Assembly (NCBI GenBank): GCA_026394315.1
Contig: JAPKYM010000326.1
Coordinates: 1-15,977 of the forward strand
DNA from: Candidatus Bathyarchaeota archaeon
GTDB taxonomy: Archaea; Thermoproteota; Bathyarchaeia; 40CM-2-53-6; RBG-13-38-9
Direction: 5' to 3'
DNA: 15,977 nucleotides
The notes beneath the pieces are model-generated. The model was not told where the DNA came from, ran no database searches, and worked only from the letters and a program-made list of their open reading frames with translations. A program made the translations under genes and the position numbers. This document shows positions 6,051 through 11,999 of this stretch, one piece after another. Every line of letters begins with the position of its first letter. Within the stretch, counting starts at the first letter, position 1.

Positions 6051-6121
6051 CCTTTCCCAGTAATACTTTCTTACACAACGACTATTTGAGCACGTATGAC
6101 TAATCCTGCCAATTCCTACTC

Positions 6122-6136
6122 AAAAAAGTGCGCGCT
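6122..6136 (-). terminator. T-run terminator after uL22
   Basis: The minus strand reads AGCGCGCACTTTTTTG about 75 nt after the uL22 stop: a GC-rich element followed by six T. It resembles the element after uS19 (AGCGCGCGCT ... TTTTTTT), which suggests both are genuine ends. Confidence 0.5.
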
Positions 6137-6208
6137 AACAGAACGGCCATTCCACTAACAAACAGCTGCACTTCATATGACGGGGCAAAGCCTAACGGAT
6201 AGAAGAAC

Positions 6209-6670
6209 TTATGCTGTTTCGCAGCCGACAAGCTCGACATGCGTCAGGGTATTGTAGGATGGTGATGCCCTGCCGAAAGCTCTCGGGATGTACTTCTTCA
6301 CTTTCATCCCCCTCTGTGAGACTGCGTGTATTATCTTGACCTTTTCTATATCAAGACCCCTGTATTCGGCGTTTGCCTCAAGCTCCTCAAGAAGCTTGTG
6401 TATCTTGCCGGCCGCCTTAACGGGGTAACGTCCCGCATAGAATCCTTGGTGTCCTCTGTGGGGAACCTCTTTGTGGTAATGCCGGTAGGGGATCGACCGT
6501 TTCTTCTCTGTCACATCCTCAAGCAACTTCTTAGCCTCTGGCAACTTCATTCCCTTTATTGCCTTGCAGATCTCGGTGGCAGCCTTCGGAGAGATCCTCA
6601 TTTCTCTACCTGCACACTTCACAGTTCTTTCGGGATCAAGCGCCTTGACAGAATATCCCCATATTGGCAT
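6209..6670 (-). CDS. rpl22: Ribosomal protein uL22 (isolated from uS19 and uS3)
   Basis: Large-subunit protein lining the exit tunnel; 153 residues, normal for archaea. Marks are MPIWGYSVKALDPERTVKCAGREMRISPKAATEIC (broken at ERTVK, residues 1-35), the archaeal RHYHKEVPHRGHQGFYAGRYPVKAAGK segment around 62-88, and the C-terminal VSQRGMKVKKYIPRAFGRA with NTLTHVELVG. In archaea this gene normally lies directly between uS19 and uS3. Here it has two inserted genes before it, a 783-bp gap after it, its own GGAGG (6678-6682) and a T-run after it, so it looks monocistronic. I see no strong TATA box; ACTTATGT near 6740 is weak. Confidence 0.97.
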   Translation of the reverse strand: MPIWGYSVKALDPERTVKCAGREMRISPKAATEICKAIKGMKLPEAKKLLEDVTEKKRSIPYRHYHKEVPHRGHQGFYAGRYPVKAAGKIHKLLEELEANAEYRGLDIEKVKIIHAVSQRGMKVKKYIPRAFGRASPSYNTLTHVELVGCETA

Positions 6671-6677
6671 AGTCGTT

Positions 6678-6682
6678 CCTCC
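6678..6682 (-). promoter_or_regulatory. Shine-Dalgarno site of uL22
   Basis: Perfect GGAGG on the minus strand, 7 nt before ATG 6670. A strong ribosome site on a gene that has lost its operon neighbours. Confidence 0.75.
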
Positions 6683-6771
6683 GAAGCTCGGGATGGTACA
6701 GACTGTCCGTCTAAAAAGTCTTGTGTCCTACTAGAAAGACATAAGTGGACTTGAGTATTGCATAAGCCTCC

Positions 6772-7233
6772 TTGGAGAAGTGCTTGGAAAATTCTGAAAT
6801 CACTAGGAAGAGGCTGGAGTCTGAGCTTAGAGGAACTACTCTTAGGACCTACTGGGAGCTTTTCAGCAAGAATCAGCCCATGGGGGTCCGGGAAATTCAG
6901 AGAAGTCTCAGACTCTCAAGCCCCAGCACAGCACTCTATCATCTGGAAAAACTGAAGAGACTGGGGCTGGTTGAGAAGAACAGTCAGGGGCAGTTCATTC
7001 CGGTGGAGATGATCAAGGTCGGCACACTTCGGCAATTCGTCCGCTTTGGAAGGCTTATTCTCCCCAGATATCTCTTCTACGCGGCCTTCTTCTGGACAGC
7101 TCTGATCTCATACATTTTCAATTCGTGGGTGTCGAACTTGATTCCTGATGCAACAGTTGTAGCGCTTACCTTATGTGCGGTGGCAGCGACGACCTATGAG
7201 GCGGCACGAACATGGAGGGAGAAGCTGTTCTAA
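6772..7233 (+). CDS. Winged-helix DNA-binding protein with two membrane segments
   Basis: A 153-residue protein that runs against the ribosomal block. Residues about 25-80 form a winged helix-turn-helix of the ArsR/MarR-like type (RTYWELFSKNQPMGVREIQ, then the recognition helix around LSSPSTALYHLEKLKRLGLV and the wing NSQGQFIP). Two hydrophobic segments follow at about 96-116 (LPRYLFYAAFFWTALISYIF) and 126-143 (DATVVALTLCAVAA), so it is a membrane-anchored predicted regulator, a design common in archaea. Its ligand and targets are unknown. The TTG at 6772 is the earliest start with the full N-terminus; there is no Shine-Dalgarno site, so the mRNA may be leaderless. It is divergent from uL22 (101-bp spacer), and the small membrane protein follows after 58 bp. 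Confidence 0.85.
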   Translation: MEKCLENSEITRKRLESELRGTTLRTYWELFSKNQPMGVREIQRSLRLSSPSTALYHLEKLKRLGLVEKNSQGQFIPVEMIKVGTLRQFVRFGRLILPRYLFYAAFFWTALISYIFNSWVSNLIPDATVVALTLCAVAATTYEAARTWREKLF

Positions 7234-7261
7234 TCTCTGAACGATCCCTTTCAAGATCAAC

Positions 7262-7268
7262 ATTTAAG
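7262..7268 (+). promoter_or_regulatory. TATA box for a leaderless transcript of the small membrane protein
   Basis: ATTTAAG centred 27 nt before GTG 7292. This is the spacing expected when transcription starts at, or one base from, the start codon, so the gene may have its own promoter separate from the regulator upstream. Confidence 0.5.
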
Positions 7269-7291
7269 TTCATGATCAGATTCAAAGGTTT

Positions 7292-7615
7292 GTGAATAAG
7301 TTGAGATTGGAAGTTCTCTCGGTAGTTCTTGGAGTCATAGCTGCTCTCGCAGTCGTCTCATCGACACAGAACTATCAGTCGGCTCCTGCGGCACCCGCAT
7401 TTCTGGGCGGCCGTGTCGCTAAGACCGATCTGAACGAGGTTACAACGGCGACAGTTAAGAGCCCTGCTCAAAGTCTTACTGAAAACGCAACGGTCAGAGA
7501 CAAAAGCCCTGTTCAGAGTCTGACTTTTGTTTGGCTGGCATTGCCTTTGTTCACGGCAGCCTTGATCTACCGTGTCGCGAATAGGATTCTCGATGGGAAA
7601 GAACTTAGTTCATGA
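7292..7615 (+). CDS. Small protein with two membrane segments and an internal repeat, unknown
   Basis: A 107-residue protein I do not recognise. It has a hydrophobic segment at 7-24 (EVLSVVLGVIAALAVVSS), which could be a signal anchor, a loop of about 50 residues predicted to be outside, and a second membrane segment at 78-95 (FVWLALPLFTAALIYRVA) followed by a basic end. The loop holds two near copies of one motif: ATVKSPAQSLT (53-63) and ATVRDKSPVQSLT (66-78). The GTG at 7292 has only a weak AAAGG nearby but a well-placed TATA box, so it may be leaderless. Location after the membrane-bound winged-helix protein suggests a functional pair, for example a sensor partner, but this is inference. 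Confidence 0.7.
   Translation: MNKLRLEVLSVVLGVIAALAVVSSTQNYQSAPAAPAFLGGRVAKTDLNEVTTATVKSPAQSLTENATVRDKSPVQSLTFVWLALPLFTAALIYRVANRILDGKELSS
7448..7525 (+). repeat. Imperfect tandem repeat inside the small membrane protein gene
   Basis: Two copies (about 7448-7480 and 7487-7525) encode ATVKSPAQSLT and ATVRDKSPVQSLT. The DNA differs at several third positions, which suggests an older duplication kept at protein level. Confidence 0.55.
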
Positions 7616-7643
7616 AGACCCTAAGCGTATTGGTGATGCCCAG

Positions 7644-7680
7644 TCTCAGCATCGCAACACGTGGCTTTCGAAGGCTGAGA
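7644..7680. repeat. Inverted repeat between convergent genes
   Basis: TCTCAGC (7644-7650) and GCTGAGA (7674-7680) are perfect inverted copies separated by 23 nt. They lie between the end of the small membrane protein gene (plus) and the end of uS19 (minus). No T-run follows on the plus strand, so a terminator role is uncertain. Confidence 0.35.
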
Positions 7681-7695
7681 TGAGCAGCAGTAACC

Positions 7696-7715
7696 AAAAA
7701 AAGCTAGCGCGCGCT
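7696..7715 (-). terminator. T-run terminator after uS19
   Basis: Directly after the uS19 stop the minus strand shows the palindrome AGCGCGCGCT (7706-7715), then AGC and seven T (7696-7702). It marks the end of the first ribosomal transcription unit and also shields the convergent gene. Confidence 0.6.
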
Positions 7716-7717
7716 TC

Positions 7718-8119
7718 TCACTTCAGCGGGACATACATGCTTGATCTTGATGCCCCAATGCCCGGAGTTCCATGAGAGACTTTCTTGTTTGTTATGGCGA
7801 ACTCTCCTAGATAATGCCCCACCATCTCAGGAGTGATGTCTACGGATGTGAATTCTTTCCCGCTGTGAACCAAGATCCTCAGACCGACCATGTCTGGAAG
7901 TATAATCATGTCTCTGGCGTGAGTCTTAAGCGCGTCTCCCTCAGAGCGTGAGCCACGCTTGAACTCTTTGATCTCTTCAAGAAGTCGTCTTCCAGCAGGC
8001 GTGAGGCCTCTTTGGAGTGAGCGTCTCTGCCTCGAAGGTAATATTTTGATGAAATCGTCCATGGACATCTCTCGTAGTTGCTGAATGCTGTATCCTCTGT
8101 ACATGAATTCTTTTGGCAT
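7718..8119 (-). CDS. rps19: Ribosomal protein uS19
   Basis: Small-subunit head protein, 133 residues, standard for archaea. Marks are KEFMYRGYSIQQLREMSMDDF (residues 3-23, shown near full), ILPSRQRRSLQRGLTP, the ARDMIILPDMVGLRILVHSGKEF region around 68-90 and TPEMVGHYLGEFAITNKKVSHGTPGIGAS at the end. The ATG at 8119 gives the usual MPKEF start. The 83-nt gap to uL2 is wider than elsewhere in the block and holds no clear ribosome site. uL22 should come next but is displaced by two plus-strand genes. Confidence 0.97.
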   Translation of the reverse strand: MPKEFMYRGYSIQQLREMSMDDFIKILPSRQRRSLQRGLTPAGRRLLEEIKEFKRGSRSEGDALKTHARDMIILPDMVGLRILVHSGKEFTSVDITPEMVGHYLGEFAITNKKVSHGTPGIGASRSSMYVPLK

Positions 8120-8202
8120 CTTTCTCGAATCTTCCAGTTGCTTGGTGGTCTAGTTAAGTCTACCGATAGAATTGTTTTCTGGTCATCTTTGGAATTCATG
8201 AC

Positions 8203-8958
8203 TTACTGTCGGTCGCGCGCCCGCCTAATTCTGCTTGCTCTTCCTGTCTGCCTTGCAGCTATTAGACCCACTTTTCTTCCAGGGGGCGTATCCCTCGAGA
8301 CTGTTGTAGGCTTTCCTTCGTGTCTGTGTCTGCCTCCTCCATGAGGGTGGGATGCCGAAACCATTGAGGTCCCCTTCACCTTGGGCCAATGTCGGCCCCT
8401 TATCTTCATGAGTTTCGACTTTGTTCCGGCCTTAAGGAAGGGTTTGTCAACTCTCCCACCTCCGGCAATGACACCAATCATCGCCCTGCAATTGTTGTTC
8501 AAATATACTGATCTCCTTGACGGAAGTCGGACCTCTGTACCTCGGGGGGTGTGTGCTACAAGTGTTACGTACGTTCCAGATGACCTTGCAATCTTCGCGC
8601 CATCACCCGGACGGCACTCGACATTACATATGATCGTTCCTTCAGGTATCATTCCAATGGGCAATATGTTGCCTGTAGTGACAGTGGAGTCGCCGATGGA
8701 GACGGTCTGTTTAAGACTTAGACCCTCTGGGGCAGGAACATAGAATTCCTTGCCATTCTCAAGACTCAACAGAGCCAGGGGCGTGCCTCTGCCAGGGTCG
8801 TGAACTAGATCGGTGACTATGGCGTTGAATGACCTTTTCTCTCCCATCTCACTCAGTGAAGGGTAAGATACTTCGGATACTCTTCTATGGGTTGGGGCTT
8901 GAAAGATTCCTCCACGCCCTCTCCTTCTGACTAGTATTCTTTTTCCCAAATGACGCAC
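8203..8958 (-). CDS. rpl2: Ribosomal protein uL2
   Basis: Large-subunit protein next to the peptidyl-transferase centre. Marks are GKRILVRRRGRGGIFQAPTHRR (residues 5-26), the central GNILPIGMIPEGTIICNVE region, and the conserved C-terminal loop HPHGGGRHRHEGKPTT with the universally conserved histidine region. The GTG at 8958 gives 251 residues, but a TTG at 8949 would give MGKRILVRRRG, the usual archaeal N-terminus, at 11 nt from the GAGGG before the gene, compared with 2 nt for the GTG. I think the TTG is the more likely start. It lies 6 nt after uL23. Confidence 0.96.
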   Translation of the reverse strand: MRHLGKRILVRRRGRGGIFQAPTHRRVSEVSYPSLSEMGEKRSFNAIVTDLVHDPGRGTPLALLSLENGKEFYVPAPEGLSLKQTVSIGDSTVTTGNILPIGMIPEGTIICNVECRPGDGAKIARSSGTYVTLVAHTPRGTEVRLPSRRSVYLNNNCRAMIGVIAGGGRVDKPFLKAGTKSKLMKIRGRHWPKVKGTSMVSASHPHGGGRHRHEGKPTTVSRDTPPGRKVGLIAARQTGRASRIRRARDRQ

Positions 8959-8964
8959 ATCCCT

Positions 8965-9234
8965 CTATAGTATTCCAAGCTTGACCGCCAAGTCTGCGGC
9001 CTTGAACTCAGGCTTGAATTTTACATATGCTTTCTTTCGGCCGTCAGAAGTGATCAGGGTGTTGACTGATTCCACATCGGCTTCGTAGAGCTCCTTTACT
9101 GCTCGCGCGACATCATTCTTGCCAGCCTTGAGATTCACTATGAATGTTATCTTGTTCTCTTTTTCGATGAGCGTGACTGCGTCCTCTGAGATTAGCGGGT
9201 AACTTATCACTTCGTGAGTCTTGACTTTTGTCAT
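8965..9234 (-). CDS. rpl23: Ribosomal protein uL23
   Basis: Large-subunit protein at the tunnel exit, docking site for SRP; 89 residues. The conserved pattern is PLISEDAVTLIEKENKITFIV (residues 18-38, shown near full) followed by VKELYEADVESVNTLI, and the GRKKAYVKFKPEFKAADLA end. The ATG at 9234 has the best ribosome site in the window: GGAGGAG at 9243-9249, 8 nt upstream, inside the last codons of uL4 (which encode Gly-Gly-Ala). It is 3 nt from uL4 and 6 nt from uL2. Confidence 0.96.
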   Translation of the reverse strand: MTKVKTHEVISYPLISEDAVTLIEKENKITFIVNLKAGKNDVARAVKELYEADVESVNTLITSDGRKKAYVKFKPEFKAADLAVKLGIL

Positions 9235-9237
9235 ATG

Positions 9238-10029
9238 CTAAGCTCCTCCTTTAAGTCGGTGATCTATAGCCTTGACTGCGGATTCAGTCCATAGGGTCAG
9301 TCTCCCGGGATGAGTCCCCGGGGCCAGATGCTCAACGTTAAGGTCCGAGGCTCTAACCGTATCTACGCCAGGGATGTTTCTGAAAGCGCTTATCATGCCT
9401 CTGTCCTCCACGCATACTATGAGTGGGCCTCTGGCCATTTTTCGACCTCGCCCTCGGAGACTCGCTCGGCCAGACCTTCTCTTGATGCTTCCAATTACTC
9501 TCTCAACATCATTCCAGAGGCCGAGCTTCTTCAGAAGCTCTTTTGCATCTTTTGTTTCTTTGACTCCTTCTATATCGTCACCAATAACCAGTGGAAGGGA
9601 TGGAACCGCATCAATTCTGTGACCTCTTCTTTGGACGATTTCTTTGTTTGCTGTTGCAGCTATAGCTGAGGCGAGTGCCAGTGATGATTCTCTCTTGTTG
9701 GATCTCTTTCGCAGACGCTTCTGAGGGTTTGGCGGATGTGTAAGTCGGCCTCCGACGGTGGACGGCGCAAAGGCGCCACTACCGGCCCTTGGATGACGTT
9801 CTCCTTTCACTCTAGGAATCCTTGATAGTTTTTTTCCAACACCGACTGTTTCGGCGGTGGTCCTCTTTCCAGCCATCGGATCTCGGCCTTGGGGCTGAAA
9901 CCTGTGCGACTGAATAGCAATAACAGTCTTACTGATGACGTCAGGTCTGAGACGGACCTCAAAAACCTTCGGAAGCGCCATCTTGCCTTTAGGCTTCCCG
10001 TCCAAATCATATATATCAATACTTGACAT
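9238..10029 (-). CDS. rpl4: Ribosomal protein uL4
   Basis: Large-subunit protein with a long loop into the exit tunnel; 263 residues, normal for archaea. Marks are LPKVFEVRLRPDVISKTV, the loop HPRAGSGAFAPSTVGGRLTHPP (residues about 78-99), RLRKRSNKRESSLALASAIAATA, RSGRASLRGRGRKMARGPLIV and the C-terminal HLAPGTHPGRLTLWTESAVKAID. The ATG at 10029 follows a GAGGG that overlaps the uL3 stop. The gap to uL3 is 12 nt. The last codons double as the Shine-Dalgarno site of uL23. Confidence 0.96.
   Translation of the reverse strand: MSSIDIYDLDGKPKGKMALPKVFEVRLRPDVISKTVIAIQSHRFQPQGRDPMAGKRTTAETVGVGKKLSRIPRVKGERHPRAGSGAFAPSTVGGRLTHPPNPQKRLRKRSNKRESSLALASAIAATANKEIVQRRGHRIDAVPSLPLVIGDDIEGVKETKDAKELLKKLGLWNDVERVIGSIKRRSGRASLRGRGRKMARGPLIVCVEDRGMISAFRNIPGVDTVRASDLNVEHLAPGTHPGRLTLWTESAVKAIDHRLKGGA
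9243..9249 (-). promoter_or_regulatory. Shine-Dalgarno site of uL23 inside uL4
   Basis: GGAGGAG on the minus strand encodes the Gly-Gly-Ala end of uL4 and lies 8 nt before ATG 9234, so one sequence serves as codons and as ribosome site. Confidence 0.75.
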
Positions 10030-10041
10030 TACTTGGTTCCC

Positions 10042-11058
10042 TCAACCTGCCTTTTTTGTCTCAAGGCTAAGATACTCCATTTTAGGCGCCACTTCAAGAG
10101 GTAGCCTGACTCTTGCTGGAGACCTCATCATAACCAGTCGCTTGGTGGGACCAGGAACACTTCCTCTCAAGATCATGTATTGGCCGTTCACGTTTCCATA
10201 GTTTGTGAAGCCTCCAATCGGTGTCGCTTCTTTTCCATTCTCACCGACTTTCAATACCTGTTTGTTGAATTCCGTTCTCTGGAAGAAGCCCATCTGTCCA
10301 GCTCTAGGAACAGAGTACATTACGAAGTTAGGCGTCCAGCCTCCAATCGAACCCACACCTCTTGTCGTCTTTCGGGACTTGTGGTGGAGTATACTTATGC
10401 CCCATCTTTTGACTGGGCCTTGTATGCCTTTGCCTTTTGTTATCGCGATCACGTCGACGAGGTTTCCTTCCTTGAAAACATCTGATGATTTAATTTCTTT
10501 TCCGAGCACCTTCTTCGAGTATTCATATTGATCCTTTGCGTTTCCTCCCCCAATTCTGATCTCTATTAGGTGAGGTTTCTTTCTGCCAGTGCTTGTCATT
10601 CTGGTCTGAGTTGCCGCGATTACTCTTACTTCAGATGCTTTGTCGAGTAGTTTCTCAACCTTCTGGACGGATTCCGAATTGTCAGACTTCTTGGTCTTCG
10701 TGATTAACCTTTCAAGATCCTTTGGGGTGTCTGTTGACCAAACCTCTCCGAGTGTGCGTGTTCCAGCATTACTTTTTCCATAGATCCTTATCCCGCAGAT
10801 GATCAAAGGAGGGGTCTCTAGAACAGTGACGGGTATCACGACTTCCTTTCCATAAGTCAGCGAACCCTGACGTTGATCAAGAGCAACAGCATGTCCCATG
10901 CCAGCCTTAAATCCAGGGAAGGCCAAGGGCCTAGGGTCGCCTGTGACATCAGGCCAATACCTTATCCTTCCAACCCACCTAGTTGCGCGACCTCTGGGAA
11001 GATATGCAAGAGATCCGCGTCTTGGTGCGCTTACCTTTCTTCTGCCCAACGAATTCAC
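10042..11058 (-). CDS. rpl3: Ribosomal protein uL3
   Basis: Large-subunit protein; 338 residues, the usual archaeal and eukaryotic-type length. Marks are the basic N-terminus (RRKVSAPRRGSLAYLPRGRA), FPGFKAGMGHAVALD, ETPPLIICGIRIYG, the core VIAITKGKGIQGPVKRWGI, HHKSRKTTRGVGSIG and RAGQMGFFQRTEFNKQVL. It starts with GTG at 11058, overlapping the stop of the SPOUT gene in GTGA. This gene normally opens the archaeal S10 block, often preceded by a SPOUT-family gene, as here. Confidence 0.97.
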   Translation of the reverse strand: MNSLGRRKVSAPRRGSLAYLPRGRATRWVGRIRYWPDVTGDPRPLAFPGFKAGMGHAVALDQRQGSLTYGKEVVIPVTVLETPPLIICGIRIYGKSNAGTRTLGEVWSTDTPKDLERLITKTKKSDNSESVQKVEKLLDKASEVRVIAATQTRMTSTGRKKPHLIEIRIGGGNAKDQYEYSKKVLGKEIKSSDVFKEGNLVDVIAITKGKGIQGPVKRWGISILHHKSRKTTRGVGSIGGWTPNFVMYSVPRAGQMGFFQRTEFNKQVLKVGENGKEATPIGGFTNYGNVNGQYMILRGSVPGPTKRLVMMRSPARVRLPLEVAPKMEYLSLETKKAG

Positions 11059-11939
11059 CCAAGGATGTTGAGAATTGATAATGAGGTGTAGATTGCCTCT
11101 TCAGTCCTCACGGTCTCTACACCCTGATCTGGAATTGTGTTCACGATGAAGTCCGCGTAGTCATTCAGATCTAGGCCTTCGTGCTCTAGAATCTCTTTCA
11201 AACCTCGCGTTGGCGAGCCGAAAGCCACCAGTATCTTATTCGATTTTGCCCAAGTTGACTGCAAGTTCGGAAGTACCTCACTTATGCTATTTCCATATCT
11301 TGAGGTCGATATGACTAGGTCGAATCCAATCCTTCTTGTTGACTCTGCAAGTGGATTTTTCGTGAGAGTAACAGTGTACCCCCAATATATTCTTATCTCA
11401 GAATCTTCAGCCTTCGCCGCTTCAACTCCACCGGTCGTCCTGGTGATTCTGACCGTCACTATGCTCTTTCTCGGAAGACTCCCCTGTACAACGGCTGGTT
11501 CTGAAAGCCCTATGTCCACTAGTGAAGATTTGCCTTGGCCTCCCGTAACCACTCCTTGGCGCAGCATGCCAATCCTGAGGTCTTTTCTATCCCGTGTAAG
11601 AGGATGATGCGGAGCCCGAAGTGGCGGTAGTATTCCAACAAACTGAAGCTTCGAATCCATTTTTATCAGAGTTCTTCGCAAGTACTGAGGCATATTCATA
11701 TATCTCAGAACAGCCGCTGTCAAATCTGCGTCATTGGCCTGGTCTTTCTCAGGGTTGTCGTAGTAAATCATGATTTGGTCAACCCGAAAAATCGAACAAG
11801 CCCGTCCGACTAGACCAATCCTGTAGGTCTTCTCCCTAAGGTGCGGAATGTCCTCTGTAAATGAAGCAGGAATTGCTATACAGAGGCACTGCCGCCTCTT
11901 TGTGGGAGCCGATGATCCCGCACACCCAGAATTGATCAA
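11055..11939 (-). CDS. SPOUT-class RNA methyltransferase (MTH1/SPOUT1 family)
   Basis: Predicted SAM-dependent RNA methyltransferase with an alpha/beta knot, in the family of archaeal MTH1 and human SPOUT1/C9orf114. The N-terminal part has IAIPASF (21-27), then LREKTYRIGLVGRACSIFRVD. An inserted OB-like domain spans about 85-185, with ILPPLRAPHHPL at 103-114. The C-terminal knot has DLVISTSRYG (207-216), ILVAFGSPTRGLKEIL (226-241) and NTIPDQGVETVRTEEA (257-272), the cofactor-binding signature. The only usable early start is TTG 11939; an in-frame stop lies just upstream. It overlaps uL3 by 4 nt, which suggests a role in ribosome assembly or rRNA modification; the exact substrate is unknown. 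Confidence 0.85.
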   Translation of the reverse strand: MINSGCAGSSAPTKRRQCLCIAIPASFTEDIPHLREKTYRIGLVGRACSIFRVDQIMIYYDNPEKDQANDADLTAAVLRYMNMPQYLRRTLIKMDSKLQFVGILPPLRAPHHPLTRDRKDLRIGMLRQGVVTGGQGKSSLVDIGLSEPAVVQGSLPRKSIVTVRITRTTGGVEAAKAEDSEIRIYWGYTVTLTKNPLAESTRRIGFDLVISTSRYGNSISEVLPNLQSTWAKSNKILVAFGSPTRGLKEILEHEGLDLNDYADFIVNTIPDQGVETVRTEEAIYTSLSILNILG

Positions 11940-11999
11940 TGTCTCTCAACTAGGAACCTAACTCAGCAAGCTTTACAAGTTTTACTAATAGAGGTTCTT
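11940..11999. promoter_or_regulatory. Divergent promoter region (SPOUT-uL3 unit and PGI/PMI)
   Basis: This 60-bp spacer must drive both genes. On the plus strand TTTACAAG (11972-11979) is about 25 nt before GTG 12000. On the minus strand TAGTAAAA (11981-11988) is about 45 nt before TTG 11939. The two TATA-like elements are adjacent, so the two initiation complexes may compete. A GAGGT at 11991-11995 serves as ribosome site for GTG 12000. Confidence 0.4.

Noticed and set aside
5426..6208. A tRNA or other structural RNA in the long gap
   Set aside because: I looked on both strands for a T-loop motif of the GTTCGAATC type with matching acceptor arms and found none. A non-coding RNA without known motif cannot be ruled out by eye.
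6758..6955. Plus-strand 65-codon frame overlapping the start of the winged-helix gene
   Set aside because: It is out of frame with the clear winged-helix protein and has no recognisable features.
7572..7775. Plus-strand 67-codon frame running from the small membrane protein into uS19
   Set aside because: It overlaps two better-supported genes on both sides and crosses the uS19 terminator.
7906..8199. Minus-strand 97-codon frame that starts 3 nt after the uL2 stop
   Set aside because: Apart from its first 27 codons it lies out of frame over uS19, a certain gene. The downstream part has no conserved composition. A frameshifted N-terminal extension of uS19 is possible but unsupported, as the uS19 ATG gives the normal family start.
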